From: JBJEDU01 sp051872395
GTDB lineage: Bacteria > Bacillota_I > Bacilli_A > RFN20 > CAG-826
DNA: 64,000 bases
Assembly (NCBI GenBank): GCA_051872395.1
Contig: JBJEDU010000035.1
Coordinates: 1 to 64,000, forward strand
Reading direction: 5' to 3'
Positions within the stretch are counted from its first letter, which is position 1, and the number at the start of each line of letters is the position of its first letter. Under the pieces are notes generated by a model. It did not search any database, had not been told where the DNA came from, and saw only the letters and a program-made list of their open reading frames with translations. The position numbers and the translations under genes are program-made. Shown piece after piece: positions 25,940 to 35,305 of the stretch.

Positions 25940-27472
25940 TTAAAAGTGAATAATTTGATTATCATCTTGGTCGTAAACAATTTTTCTATTGTGGAAGATA
26001 ATCTTCATTTCTTTAACCTTTTCGACCATACCTAATAATTGAATACCGATAATTGGTGTTAACGCAATAAGTGCGACAACACCAAAAGAAGTTGAATAGT
26101 AATCCGCGGATTCGCCATATAAAGTGAATGTTACACCTAAAATTAAAGGTAAGACAAAACTAACAGACATTGGTCCAGAAGCCGTTCCACCACTATCGAA
26201 AGCAAAGGCTGTATATATATCATTACAAAAGAACATGAGAACTAAAGAAATAATATATCCTGGAACCATGTAATACATAATTGAGAAATTATAAATCACC
26301 CTAATCGCACTAAGCATAATGGCTAAACCAACACCAATAGAAAGAGTAATTAAAACTGTTCTCTTTTTAATTCTTCCATCACTTATTGCTTCAATTTGTC
26401 CAGTTAAAACATGGACTGCGGGTTCACATAAAATAGTTAATAAACCTATACCAAAACAAATGAGGATAATGACTATTGGTTCATGTTTTCCTAAAAGTGA
26501 ACCAATCATTCCTCCGATAGGATTCATCACTGCACTAACAGCGGTTAAAAATAAAACTAATCCGACATAAGTAAAAGCAAAACCAGTAAGTAACTTTAAT
26601 ACTTTCCTTCTTGGAAGTTTAATAAATATTAACTCATAAATAAAGAAAATGACTAAAATTGGTAGAATCGCCATTAAGACTTCAATTAGAGAACCTAATG
26701 AAGTTGCACTGCTTGGTAAAAGAGCTTTAATAAAGTTTGACCATTGAGGATTATTAATAGCGAATTCAAAGTAACCTGAAATATTTTTATTTAAGATAAT
26801 TAGTAATGTCATAGTAAAGATTGGTCCAATTGAGGCCATTCCTACTAAACCAAAAGAATCATTCGTGGAATTTTTACCACCACGAACAATCGCTACACCA
26901 GCGCCAAGAGATAAAATAAAAGGCACCGTCGCACTACCAGTAGTAATTCCACCACTATCAAAAATAAATGGAAGGAAAGTCGGATTATTAAGTGCGCATA
27001 AAATTATGAGCATAAATGTTATCGCATAGAAAAATAAATACCAAACTTTTAAAGAACCATGAATGATAATTCTAATAATTCCGATAACGACAAATATTCC
27101 CACTCCAACAGCGATAGAGCCAATCAATAAAAATTTATTAATATTTACTTGCTCGCTGACAACGATAATCGATGGTTCAGCGCATGTAATAAGCGCACCT
27201 AAAATAAATGAAAAGATTATAATTATCCAAATATTTTTTTGTTTTGATAAAGAACTTCCCATATATTCTCCAACTTTTGATAAGGAACTAGAGGCTCCAA
27301 TTTGAAAGAGTGCTAACCCAACAATTAAAACTAAGGCACCAACTAATAAAATTGGATAATTAGAAGATGGTAAAGGAGTTAAGCCTGTCAAAGACAAAAT
27401 AATGACGATACCAATCATTGGAAGGATTGATAAGCAACTAGTTAGAAAAGCTTTTAAATATAAATTCTTCAT
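25940..27472 (-). CDS. DUF1538 membrane protein with internal duplication
   Basis: This is a 510-residue polytopic membrane protein of the DUF1538 family, probably a transporter, with no established substrate. About twelve to fourteen hydrophobic segments are visible. The two halves repeat each other: CAEPSIIVVSEQV (97-109) matches CEPAVHVLTGQI (349-360), and FDSGGITTGSATV (171-183) matches FDSGGTASGPMSV (425-437), an offset near 250 residues. An inverted-repeat transporter fold is a reasonable inference. It leads an operon with two PII-like proteins, so ammonium-like or other nitrogen/carbon-linked transport is possible. The weak leader has no clear ribosome site beyond CGAG. Confidence 0.8.
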   Translation of the reverse strand: MKNLYLKAFLTSCLSILPMIGIVIILSLTGLTPLPSSNYPILLVGALVLIVGLALFQIGASSSLSKVGEYMGSSLSKQKNIWIIIIFSFILGALITCAEPSIIVVSEQVNINKFLLIGSIAVGVGIFVVIGIIRIIIHGSLKVWYLFFYAITFMLIILCALNNPTFLPFIFDSGGITTGSATVPFILSLGAGVAIVRGGKNSTNDSFGLVGMASIGPIFTMTLLIILNKNISGYFEFAINNPQWSNFIKALLPSSATSLGSLIEVLMAILPILVIFFIYELIFIKLPRRKVLKLLTGFAFTYVGLVLFLTAVSAVMNPIGGMIGSLLGKHEPIVIILICFGIGLLTILCEPAVHVLTGQIEAISDGRIKKRTVLITLSIGVGLAIMLSAIRVIYNFSIMYYMVPGYIISLVLMFFCNDIYTAFAFDSGGTASGPMSVSFVLPLILGVTFTLYGESADYYSTSFGVVALIALTPIIGIQLLGMVEKVKEMKIIFHNRKIVYDQDDNQIIHF

Positions 27473-27522
27473 CTCGTTTTTATTATAAATAAAATATCTA
27501 ATTGTTTATAGATGCAAAATAA

Positions 27523-27555
27523 AAATCATGTCTCTTTTTGATAAAGACATGATTT
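27523..27555 (-). terminator. Intrinsic terminator after lemA
   Basis: AAATCATGTCT and AGACATGATTT form a perfect 11-bp stem with an 11-nt loop. On the minus strand it is followed by TTTATTTT. It ends the operon that finishes with lemA and separates it from the DUF1538 unit. Confidence 0.85.
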
Positions 27556-27585
27556 CAAATATTCTTAGTAAGAAATATCTATCTA

Positions 27586-28248
27586 TTAAAAGAAGACATC
27601 TCTCGCTTTTTGTTTCATTTCTTTACTTGCGGTAAATGGAATACGTGTAGTGTATCCTGCTCTTGCTGCCACGATCATCTTAGTTGGCCAAGCAAATATT
27701 TCACGGTTCCAAGTCGCCACTGTATCGTTATAAACTTCTCTAGCGGCAGTAATTTCTCTTTGTAAATAAGAGTTTTGTTGCATCGCATCAGCGATTTCTT
27801 GGTGAGCTTTTAAATCTGGATAATTTTCCACTGCGACATTGATTTTCGCATTGACGTTTTCAATTTCAGTTGCCATCGCATTTAAATCTTTGTTAGCAGC
27901 GTTTCCACTACGATATTTAGCAATTTCTGAGAATGTATCTTTATCAAGAGCGATTGCTTTATCTAATAATCTTGCAACGTTTTGTAAAATGACAACTCTT
28001 TGTTCAAGATAATTATCAATTGTTGATGCATCGTGTTGGATTTTTTGTTGTAATTGTTGAAAATATTTTTTTGCATTGATTTTCATAAAAGTAAAAACAA
28101 TACCTGGGATGATAAATAACACCCATAACAATACTTCAAAAAGGGTGCTGCCCCAACCAACTTTTACTTGGATTTGTTTTTCAATAACATTAATATCACG
28201 TCCATTTTCGTTAACTGGACCAGTTAATTCATCTAATTCATTAGCCAT
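27586..28248 (-). CDS. lemA: LemA family protein
   Basis: LemA-family proteins have one N-terminal membrane helix and a coiled, mostly helical domain; their function is unclear. The 220-residue product has the membrane segment at about residues 36-56 (VLLWVLFIIPGIVF) and then the conserved QRVVILQNVARLLDKAI and NYPDLKAHQEIADAMQQNSYLQREI segments. It lies 77 bp after the 590-residue membrane protein gene, probably in the same transcript, and a terminator follows it. The C-terminal tail (RIPFTASKEMKQKARDVFF) is as expected for the family. Confidence 0.9.
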   Translation of the reverse strand: MANELDELTGPVNENGRDINVIEKQIQVKVGWGSTLFEVLLWVLFIIPGIVFTFMKINAKKYFQQLQQKIQHDASTIDNYLEQRVVILQNVARLLDKAIALDKDTFSEIAKYRSGNAANKDLNAMATEIENVNAKINVAVENYPDLKAHQEIADAMQQNSYLQREITAAREVYNDTVATWNREIFAWPTKMIVAARAGYTTRIPFTASKEMKQKARDVFF

Positions 28249-28325
28249 ATTTTTATTTATCCTCCCTAAATTAGATATACATACTTATAATAAATTATAT
28301 TTTTGAATTATTAAATAATAATTGA

Positions 28326-30098
28326 TTATTTGCTGGGCGAAATCAAAGTCGCAAGAATACCACGTTTGAAAATTGATTTAAGTTTATCAACATTGGTATT
28401 TTTACTATATTGTTCATTTGTTTCGTTTGTTGCTTGAACTAAAATAGTTGAATTCTTTTGAAGTGGAATATATTCATACCATTCAACTGGTACGTTGTGG
28501 TAGTGTCCATCACGACCATAAACTGAAACAAAGTCAACATGTTTAATAGTCTTATATGAATAGCAAGTAACATTCACTTCATCCACTGTTTTGTCCTTCT
28601 TGATGAAATTGGTTTTTAAAATTCCAGGAGTAACACTTTCTGGATGAAGGAAATGCTTGGAATCAAATGTGTTCGCTGCTACTTCATGTTCATAATCAGT
28701 AACATTACTTGGCCAATCATATTTATAAATATATTCTTTAGTTTTTGTTTGTTGATATAAAGGAATAGATAATAAAGGAGCGAAATTGAAGAAGAATGAT
28801 TTGAAATATTCGTCATTATATGAGACAAAATTATTTCTTGCATCTTCAAGATCAAAATTAATATATCTTCTTGGATCCGCGGTAATATCAAACCCTTGCG
28901 CGTGTTCTGCTTTGACAAAATTTAAATATTTATATTTATAGAAATAGAAATCATCACCATATCCATAGTCATGGTCTTTAACTAACTCCATAATGTTGTT
29001 TTGCGCAAGTGGAGTAAAGAGCAATCTAAATTCCATATCGTTATCACGATTTAAAGCATTAAATAGCATTTCGAATTCAGCATTATACATTCTGGTAAAT
29101 GTTGATGGATCATCATCAGTTAATGATTTTTGCACCATTTTATCTAATTTTTTATCGAATTTTGCCGCTTCTTTATCAATATTTTTTTCATCTAATTTAG
29201 CTTTATCAGTTGGCTTACGTGAGAAAGTTAAATGAGGCGCGGCATCACACCCATAAATGAGCCATGTGTCTCTATAATAAATTGGTTTTGGTTTTGTAAT
29301 GAAAGCTTCAAGAACTTGAGAATGACTAACCGTGCGATAACCATTGCTAGTTCTTTCAGTAGTCGTCCAATGAATTGTAATCGCCCCTCGATAAGTATAA
29401 TCGACAATTTCTGTAACAAAATTTTCTCTTATAATAAATGGATTACCTAAAATAGAACCAGATTGCACAGCGAGAGTACTTTGATTGACATTCGTATTGG
29501 AATCTAAACCATATTTTTCATGTAAATATTCAAATTTTTTGGTATCTAAATATTTATCCATTTGGAAAAGCGGACAAGTTTTAGACACTAAAGAGGCTGG
29601 AATATTCCAATCATACGAAGCGTTTAAAGGCGCCATTTGAGCGTAGGCTTCTTGTTTTAAATTATTGGCTTCTTCAATCAGTTTATTTTTTAACGAAAAT
29701 AAGTCATTGATATCTTTATTGATGTCTTTAAAACCAAAGACACAAATAATGATACCAATAATTAATCCACCTACTAATAGAGGGATAGAAATCGCTAAAG
29801 AAACACTAGAATTAAAAGCAATTAATAAAATTAAACCCACAACAGCGGCTAAGAAAAAGATAATCGCTAATGCAATGATGAAATTTTTAATAGCCTTCTT
29901 CTTTTTTAATTTTTTATCTGTATTAGAAGCTTCTTTTAATTTTGCGTAATGTTTTTTGACTGTTTCTTTATTGAGCTCTTCATCGACTTTATTAGATTTG
30001 ACAAGCTCATCAAAAAACTTAATGCTATTTTCATGATGAAGGGATTTTAAAACCGATTTGTAAACTTTTAATGGTTCTAATAAATCATTTTGTTGCAT
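28326..30098 (-). CDS. Large membrane protein of unknown function, LemA neighbour
   Basis: I do not recognise a named function. The 590-residue product has a charged helical N-terminus, two adjacent hydrophobic segments at about residues 72-94 and 99-122, and then a large soluble region of about 465 residues with many aromatic residues. The soluble part includes IHWTTTERTSNGYRTVSHSQ and several tyrosine-rich stretches. Start is set at ATG 30098 because GGGAG lies 8 nt upstream; the TTG start five codons earlier would put that site in coding sequence. Pairing of LemA with proteins of this design is seen in other low-GC bacteria, which suggests a joint envelope role. Confidence 0.7.
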   Translation of the reverse strand: MQQNDLLEPLKVYKSVLKSLHHENSIKFFDELVKSNKVDEELNKETVKKHYAKLKEASNTDKKLKKKKAIKNFIIALAIIFFLAAVVGLILLIAFNSSVSLAISIPLLVGGLIIGIIICVFGFKDINKDINDLFSLKNKLIEEANNLKQEAYAQMAPLNASYDWNIPASLVSKTCPLFQMDKYLDTKKFEYLHEKYGLDSNTNVNQSTLAVQSGSILGNPFIIRENFVTEIVDYTYRGAITIHWTTTERTSNGYRTVSHSQVLEAFITKPKPIYYRDTWLIYGCDAAPHLTFSRKPTDKAKLDEKNIDKEAAKFDKKLDKMVQKSLTDDDPSTFTRMYNAEFEMLFNALNRDNDMEFRLLFTPLAQNNIMELVKDHDYGYGDDFYFYKYKYLNFVKAEHAQGFDITADPRRYINFDLEDARNNFVSYNDEYFKSFFFNFAPLLSIPLYQQTKTKEYIYKYDWPSNVTDYEHEVAANTFDSKHFLHPESVTPGILKTNFIKKDKTVDEVNVTCYSYKTIKHVDFVSVYGRDGHYHNVPVEWYEYIPLQKNSTILVQATNETNEQYSKNTNVDKLKSIFKRGILATLISPSK

Positions 30099-30113
30099 TG
30101 TTTTTTCTCCCAA

Positions 30114-31028
30114 TTAATTTATATTAAACATTTTCTTAAATTCTATTGGCATAGGCGCACAAAATTTCATTAACTTTCCAGTTATAGGATGAACGATATC
30201 AAGTTCATAAGCATGTAATCCAAGTCGAGAAATTGGATTAGAAGGATCCCCATATTTATCATCACCAATAACGGAATGATGATGTTCAAATAAATGAACA
30301 CGAATTTGATTTTTTCTTCCAGTATCGATATTGACATCCAAAAGTGAATAATCTTCAATTTCTTTCATTACTTTATAATGGGTAATTGAATATTGTCCAT
30401 CTGACTTCATAGATGAATACATCATATTTTGAGCGTTCTTTTTTAAATAAGATTTATAAGTTCCGCTTTCATTTTCCATGTGGCCTTCCACTATCGCGAA
30501 ATATCCTCTTTTTTTCACGATGTCGTTCCAATTAGACATAAATAATTCTTTGAGTTTTGGACTTTTAACAACCATCAAAACTCCAGAAGTATCTTCGTCT
30601 AGTCGATGGACGATAAATATACGATTATGTTTATCTTTTTGTTGAACATAATCAGTGAGCATACGGTAAACTGTCGAACATTTTTCTTTATCGCTAGCGA
30701 TACTAAGTAACCCAGTTGGTTTATTGATGACAATCAAATCATCATCTTCATAAATGATAGGTAAATTACTTCTAGTCTTCCTTCTAATAGGAGTGGAACT
30801 AATAATAATCGTGTCTCCCTTATATAGTTTGAAATTAAATTGAGTAATAGGCGCGCCATCGATAGAGACACGATGACTACCTAAAAGTGACTTAATAGAA
30901 TTTCTTGATTGTGAAGGAAAAGTTTTTAAAAGGAAAGGTAATAATTCAATATCTTCATTGACCTTATATTCTTTTAGATTTTTAAAATCTTTGGTACGAT
31001 TATTTTTCTTAACGTAATTTTTATTCAT
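30114..31028 (-). CDS. RluA-family pseudouridine synthase
   Basis: This enzyme isomerises uridine to pseudouridine in rRNA or tRNA. The 304-residue product has an N-terminal S4-like RNA-binding domain (SRNSIKSLLGSHRVSIDGAP) and the catalytic motif HRLDEDTSGVLMV with the essential aspartate. The later RKNQIRVHLFEHHH and LGLHAYELDIVHP segments are typical of the RluC/RluD branch. Which uridine is modified cannot be told. The start overlaps the upstream permease stop as TAATG. Confidence 0.93.
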   Translation of the reverse strand: MNKNYVKKNNRTKDFKNLKEYKVNEDIELLPFLLKTFPSQSRNSIKSLLGSHRVSIDGAPITQFNFKLYKGDTIIISSTPIRRKTRSNLPIIYEDDDLIVINKPTGLLSIASDKEKCSTVYRMLTDYVQQKDKHNRIFIVHRLDEDTSGVLMVVKSPKLKELFMSNWNDIVKKRGYFAIVEGHMENESGTYKSYLKKNAQNMMYSSMKSDGQYSITHYKVMKEIEDYSLLDVNIDTGRKNQIRVHLFEHHHSVIGDDKYGDPSNPISRLGLHAYELDIVHPITGKLMKFCAPMPIEFKKMFNIN

Positions 31029-33550
31029 TATTCAACACTCTTTAATGATTCTACCATTTTTACTTTCTTTATTGATAGGGATAACAATACGTTGATAAGA
31101 AGTCCAGTTATAAAAGATATAACGAAACTGATGATGTAACTACTAGTAAATACTGTATAGAGGAATTCAATGAGTGAATTACGATTGACGAATAACACTA
31201 AATATTCGACAGGGAATCCAATACATAATCCTAAAATCGCCCCAATAAATACTAAAATCATCGTTTCATAAATCAAAGATTTAGCAATTTGAGAATGAGG
31301 GAAACCTAATACTTTTAAAGTGGCCATCTCCCTAATTCTTTCTTTGAAATTTAAAAACGCTAAGTTATATAAAACAACAACCGCTAAAAGGATAGCGAAA
31401 ACTTTAATTGTTAAAGTCATTGTTGAAACACTTGAAAGAACGCTATTGATATTAACTCTAATCATATCTTGAGTTGTGAAAATTGATATACCCTCAACTT
31501 GATCAATAATTTGATTACCAAAAGTTTCAGGAGTTTCATCAATACTAGATTTCATTTTTACAAAACTAACACTGACAGTGTCTAGCAAAGAAGCATACTG
31601 TTCATTTGCTATTGAAACATAAATACCATGACGAGAGAAAGTTTTTCCAATCTTTCCAACAACACCACTATAATGGTTGTTTAAAATATCAAACTCAATC
31701 GTATCGCCAACTTTGTAATTTCCATCGTTCGCGACTTTTTGAGTAATCATCACTTGATTGATATCAAAATCAACATCAATCAAATCATGTTGTTCTTCTA
31801 AAACGAAGAGAGTTGTTTTAATTTGTTTTTTGCCATAAGCATTTATCGAGATAGTTCTCATTTCATTAATCGATTCAATTTCATCAGAAAAATATGATAA
31901 AATCTCATCTTTTTTAGAACTACTTCCAGTGTTGTAAGTCAACATGACATCGCCTTGATAAAAATGTTCCATATCATAATCGACTGAATGATTTAAGGTA
32001 TCTTCAATACCAAATCCAGCGACTAATAACGCTGTACAACCCATTACACCAACAACAACCATGATTGATTTTAATAAATTTAATCGAATATTTCTTAAAG
32101 CCATTTTCATCGAAATAAGTTTGTTGGCTAATTTTTCTTTTTTGACATTGACTTTCGATTTAGTTTTCAATACTTTTACTTTCTTTGGTCGCATTGATTC
32201 AGATGGACATAATGAAATCTCTTTCTTTGTTGAGAAATAGACACATAAACAAGTAAGTCCACACATTGCTAAAACAATAATAAAGAAATATAAGAATGGG
32301 AAAACATAAGTCATCGTTGGTAACGTATATAAAATCGAATATTTTATATTTAAAATATATGGAATTAATAATGGTCCAATAATCGAGCCTAATACAATAC
32401 CAACGCCCACTAAAACGAGCATCAAAATCATATAATAAGCATATAAAGAAGAATTTTTAACGCCCAAAGCTTTTAGTGTTCCAATTTCTGTTCTCTCTTT
32501 GATAATGAGTTGAGAAATGGTAGTTAATATAACTAAGATAGCGACAAAGAAAAATAAAAACGGAAAAACAATCATCAGTTGATATGATTGGTTAATATCC
32601 ATTTGAATAATGGAATTAAATGGTTGATTTTCTAAGGAACTAACATATAAAAGTGTTGATTCATCAGGGTTATTCGCATATTTATTTTCGTAATAAAAAG
32701 AAATATCGTTAACAATTTGATTAACTTTCTTTTGATTTTTAACTTTTACTAAATACTGATTCGCGAATACCGAATCATTCATATAACTTTCTAAATATGC
32801 CTTAACGAAATTCGCGAAAGCATCACTCATTCCATTTTCTTTTAATCCTTCAACAATTAAATCGATTAAAACATATGTAACATATTGTTTAGAAATGACA
32901 TAACTATTAGATGAATAATCACCATTTTGAATATTTTCCACAAATTGCATCGTCCCAGTTACTTTAAAAGGTAATTCAAATAAAGTTCCTTCGAATTCAT
33001 CTAAATCAGATAAATCAAGGTCGGGAAATTGATATTTTAACGCCATCAAAATATAACTTGTTTCAATAGATAGAGTTACTTCATCACCGAGTTTAACTGG
33101 GTTTTTATAATTCTTTTCATGAGTTAAAGTATCATCGATATATAAAAAACAATCGTCTGGTAAACCAGTATCCTCTAACTGTGAAATCACAATTGGCTTA
33201 TTAATAATCGGATATTCATCATAAATACAGGCGACCGCGGATGAACTATTTAAAAAAGTTGGCAAATATCCACGATGAACAACTTCTCCTCCACCATTTG
33301 AAAGGAGGATATTATTTATCGCAGACTCTTCATCAACGTTATATCCTTGACAGGTGACATAAACATCAGCAGCGTTTCCTTGATTATAAAATCTATTGGT
33401 TCTTTCGCTGAGAGATAAAGAGTTACTAGCCAAACCTAAAAATAACGTAACCGCAATTGTCGCTATTCCGATAATAGCGATGAATTGACCTAAGCTATGT
33501 TTAATACTTCTCGTACATTTTTTAAAGAAAATCATTGATAATTTCACCAA
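31028..33550 (-). CDS. FtsX-type ABC transporter permease
   Basis: This 840-residue permease carries two FtsX-like units. A first membrane helix near residues 20-42 is followed by an extracellular domain of about 270 residues; three membrane segments appear near residues 330-435. A second helix near 485 leads to another extracellular domain, and three final segments close the protein. Such permeases, with a LolD/MacB-type ATPase, export lipids, peptides or antibiotics, or pass mechanical signals to envelope enzymes, rather than import nutrients. The matching ATPase gene overlaps it by 7 bp. No sensor kinase or peptide gene is nearby to specify the substrate. Confidence 0.88.
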   Translation of the reverse strand: MVKLSMIFFKKCTRSIKHSLGQFIAIIGIATIAVTLFLGLASNSLSLSERTNRFYNQGNAADVYVTCQGYNVDEESAINNILLSNGGGEVVHRGYLPTFLNSSSAVACIYDEYPIINKPIVISQLEDTGLPDDCFLYIDDTLTHEKNYKNPVKLGDEVTLSIETSYILMALKYQFPDLDLSDLDEFEGTLFELPFKVTGTMQFVENIQNGDYSSNSYVISKQYVTYVLIDLIVEGLKENGMSDAFANFVKAYLESYMNDSVFANQYLVKVKNQKKVNQIVNDISFYYENKYANNPDESTLLYVSSLENQPFNSIIQMDINQSYQLMIVFPFLFFFVAILVILTTISQLIIKERTEIGTLKALGVKNSSLYAYYMILMLVLVGVGIVLGSIIGPLLIPYILNIKYSILYTLPTMTYVFPFLYFFIIVLAMCGLTCLCVYFSTKKEISLCPSESMRPKKVKVLKTKSKVNVKKEKLANKLISMKMALRNIRLNLLKSIMVVVGVMGCTALLVAGFGIEDTLNHSVDYDMEHFYQGDVMLTYNTGSSSKKDEILSYFSDEIESINEMRTISINAYGKKQIKTTLFVLEEQHDLIDVDFDINQVMITQKVANDGNYKVGDTIEFDILNNHYSGVVGKIGKTFSRHGIYVSIANEQYASLLDTVSVSFVKMKSSIDETPETFGNQIIDQVEGISIFTTQDMIRVNINSVLSSVSTMTLTIKVFAILLAVVVLYNLAFLNFKERIREMATLKVLGFPHSQIAKSLIYETMILVFIGAILGLCIGFPVEYLVLFVNRNSLIEFLYTVFTSSYIISFVISFITGLLINVLLSLSIKKVKMVESLKSVE

Positions 33551-34251
33551 CTGATATCCTCGATTTCTTTAATTTTGCGATTCTTTTTATCGCTTTCAAT
33601 CTTGCCGTCTTGAATATGAATAACTCTCGAGGCAACTTCAGCGATTTTCGCATTATGTGTCACAATAATAATTGTGGTATTTTGAGTTTTGTTAATATTT
33701 TTTAATAATTTTAAAACAGAGGTACCGGTCTTTGAATCTAACGCTCCAGTAGGTTCATCACAAAGCAATAATTTTGGTTTTTTAACAATCGCTCGAGCGA
33801 TAGATACTCTTTGTTGTTCTCCTCCACTAAGTTGTGAAGGAAAATTATTTTTTCTATCTTCTAAGTTTACCGCTTTTAAAGATGCTAAAGAGTTTTCGTT
33901 TTTCCCATTAGAAACTAACTCCGCGACCATGACGTTTTCATAAGCGGTTAAATTAGGCATGAGATTATAAAATTGAAAGACAAAACCGATGTCTTCGCGA
34001 CGTAATTTAGATAAACCTTTATCATTTAAAGATGTGACATCAACATTTTCAACTTGATATAAACCAGAAGTAGCTTTGTCCATACCTCCTAATAGATTCA
34101 ATAAAGTGGATTTTCCTGCTCCTGAAGCGCCAAGAATAACAATAAATTCACCTTTTTCAATTTCAAAAGAAATATTATCTAAGGCCACAACTTCATTTGA
34201 TTGTCCTTGGTTATAAATTTTAGATAAATTTTTTACGATAACTTGTTTCAT
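33544..34251 (-). CDS. ABC transporter ATP-binding protein (LolD/MacB type)
   Basis: This is a 235-residue ATPase partner of the FtsX-type permease. It has Walker A GASGAGKST, the Q-loop FVFQFYNLMP, signature LSGGEQQRVSIARAI, Walker B LLLCDEPTGALD and the H-loop TIIIVTHNAKIAE. The N-LMP and GGEQQRV forms are typical of the LolD/MacB/FtsE subfamily. It is the first gene of the pair, after a 127-bp AT-rich gap. Confidence 0.93.
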   Translation of the reverse strand: MKQVIVKNLSKIYNQGQSNEVVALDNISFEIEKGEFIVILGASGAGKSTLLNLLGGMDKATSGLYQVENVDVTSLNDKGLSKLRREDIGFVFQFYNLMPNLTAYENVMVAELVSNGKNENSLASLKAVNLEDRKNNFPSQLSGGEQQRVSIARAIVKKPKLLLCDEPTGALDSKTGTSVLKLLKNINKTQNTTIIIVTHNAKIAEVASRVIHIQDGKIESDKKNRKIKEIEDISW

Positions 34252-34337
34252 GTATTTAATTTTAATATATAAATTATATAAATTAAATAAAAATTGATTT
34301 TATTTGATATAAGTAAAAAAATAAGCAAATAAAAATG

Positions 34338-34366
34338 ACTTCTTAATAGTAATTTTTTTAAGAAGT
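34338..34366 (-). terminator. Intrinsic terminator after the membrane protein gene at 34.4 kb
   Basis: ACTTCTTAA and TTAAGAAGT form a 9-bp stem with an 11-nt loop; on the minus strand CATTTTTATTT follows. It lies 13 bp past the stop of the upstream membrane protein gene, ending that operon. The remainder of 34252-34378 is AT-rich leader for the ABC pair. Confidence 0.72.
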
Positions 34367-34378
34367 TATCTAATAAAA

Positions 34379-35305
34379 TTATTTACTCTTTTTAAAAGAT
34401 TTTATTAAGAAAATGAAGGCGGTAATTTCTGGTATGACAATACCAATAAACAAGAACACTCCAGCGATAGGTAAAGAAGAGGAATGATCGATGAAAAATA
34501 ATGGTGTCAAATCTCTACTAATAATATATGGACAAACACAGGCTGAAATGATTCCATATGTGACAAAAAAGACTGTCACAGAAATCGAAATAATATAGAA
34601 AAGAAGAAATAATCTTTTATCATTATTTTTATGTTTATAAACAAGATAAAATATTCCATTCATCGTCATTAATACAAGAATGAAAATATATGGTAATGAC
34701 AAATACCAAGTATCAGTTATTCCACCAATAAGTAAATATATAGAATGGAACGCTGCACCAAAGAAATAAGTTGCAACGCATAGATAAATAGAGAATAAAA
34801 CCAAATATCTCTTTTTTACTTTTTCTTCAATGGTTTTTTCAATTTTTTCTTCTTTGATTGTCTTAAATGAATAGACAATTAAATAAATTGATAAACATAA
34901 AATAGCAAGAAGAATAATTAATACATCATAAGGGAATAAAGGAGAAATATTTTTTCCAATTGAATTCCATCCAAAAGAAATGAACATATTAATAAATTGA
35001 ATTAAGAAAGCGAAGAAAGAAATAATAGTCATTGTAATTGAATAAGACTTCAAAACACGATGCTTGCTCGCATAATTTAAACAATGTTTATAAATGAAAA
35101 GGTAACATAAAGTAATGAGTGGAATGATAAATAAAATGATTGTTGGTAAATAAGTTAAAGAGCCTCTCCCAGAATGAGAGATAATTGGAAACATCGTGTA
35201 AAAACCTTTAAAGGCAAATATCGAACTTATGACAAATAAGATACAAAATAAAGTAATGAAAATAGTTTTATTTTCAAAAGATTTCAATATTCTATTCATT
35301 TTCAT
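34379..35305 (-). CDS. Seven-helix membrane protein of unknown function
   Basis: I do not recognise the family. The 308-residue product is almost wholly hydrophobic, with about seven membrane segments separated by short lysine-rich loops; the central loop KEEKIEKTIEEKVKKR is the only long charged stretch. It overlaps the end of the phosphoesterase lipoprotein gene by 14 bp, so the two are coupled and may act together at the membrane. It is the last gene before a terminator. Confidence 0.65.
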   Translation of the reverse strand: MKMNRILKSFENKTIFITLFCILFVISSIFAFKGFYTMFPIISHSGRGSLTYLPTIILFIIPLITLCYLFIYKHCLNYASKHRVLKSYSITMTIISFFAFLIQFINMFISFGWNSIGKNISPLFPYDVLIILLAILCLSIYLIVYSFKTIKEEKIEKTIEEKVKKRYLVLFSIYLCVATYFFGAAFHSIYLLIGGITDTWYLSLPYIFILVLMTMNGIFYLVYKHKNNDKRLFLLFYIISISVTVFFVTYGIISACVCPYIISRDLTPLFFIDHSSSLPIAGVFLFIGIVIPEITAFIFLIKSFKKSK

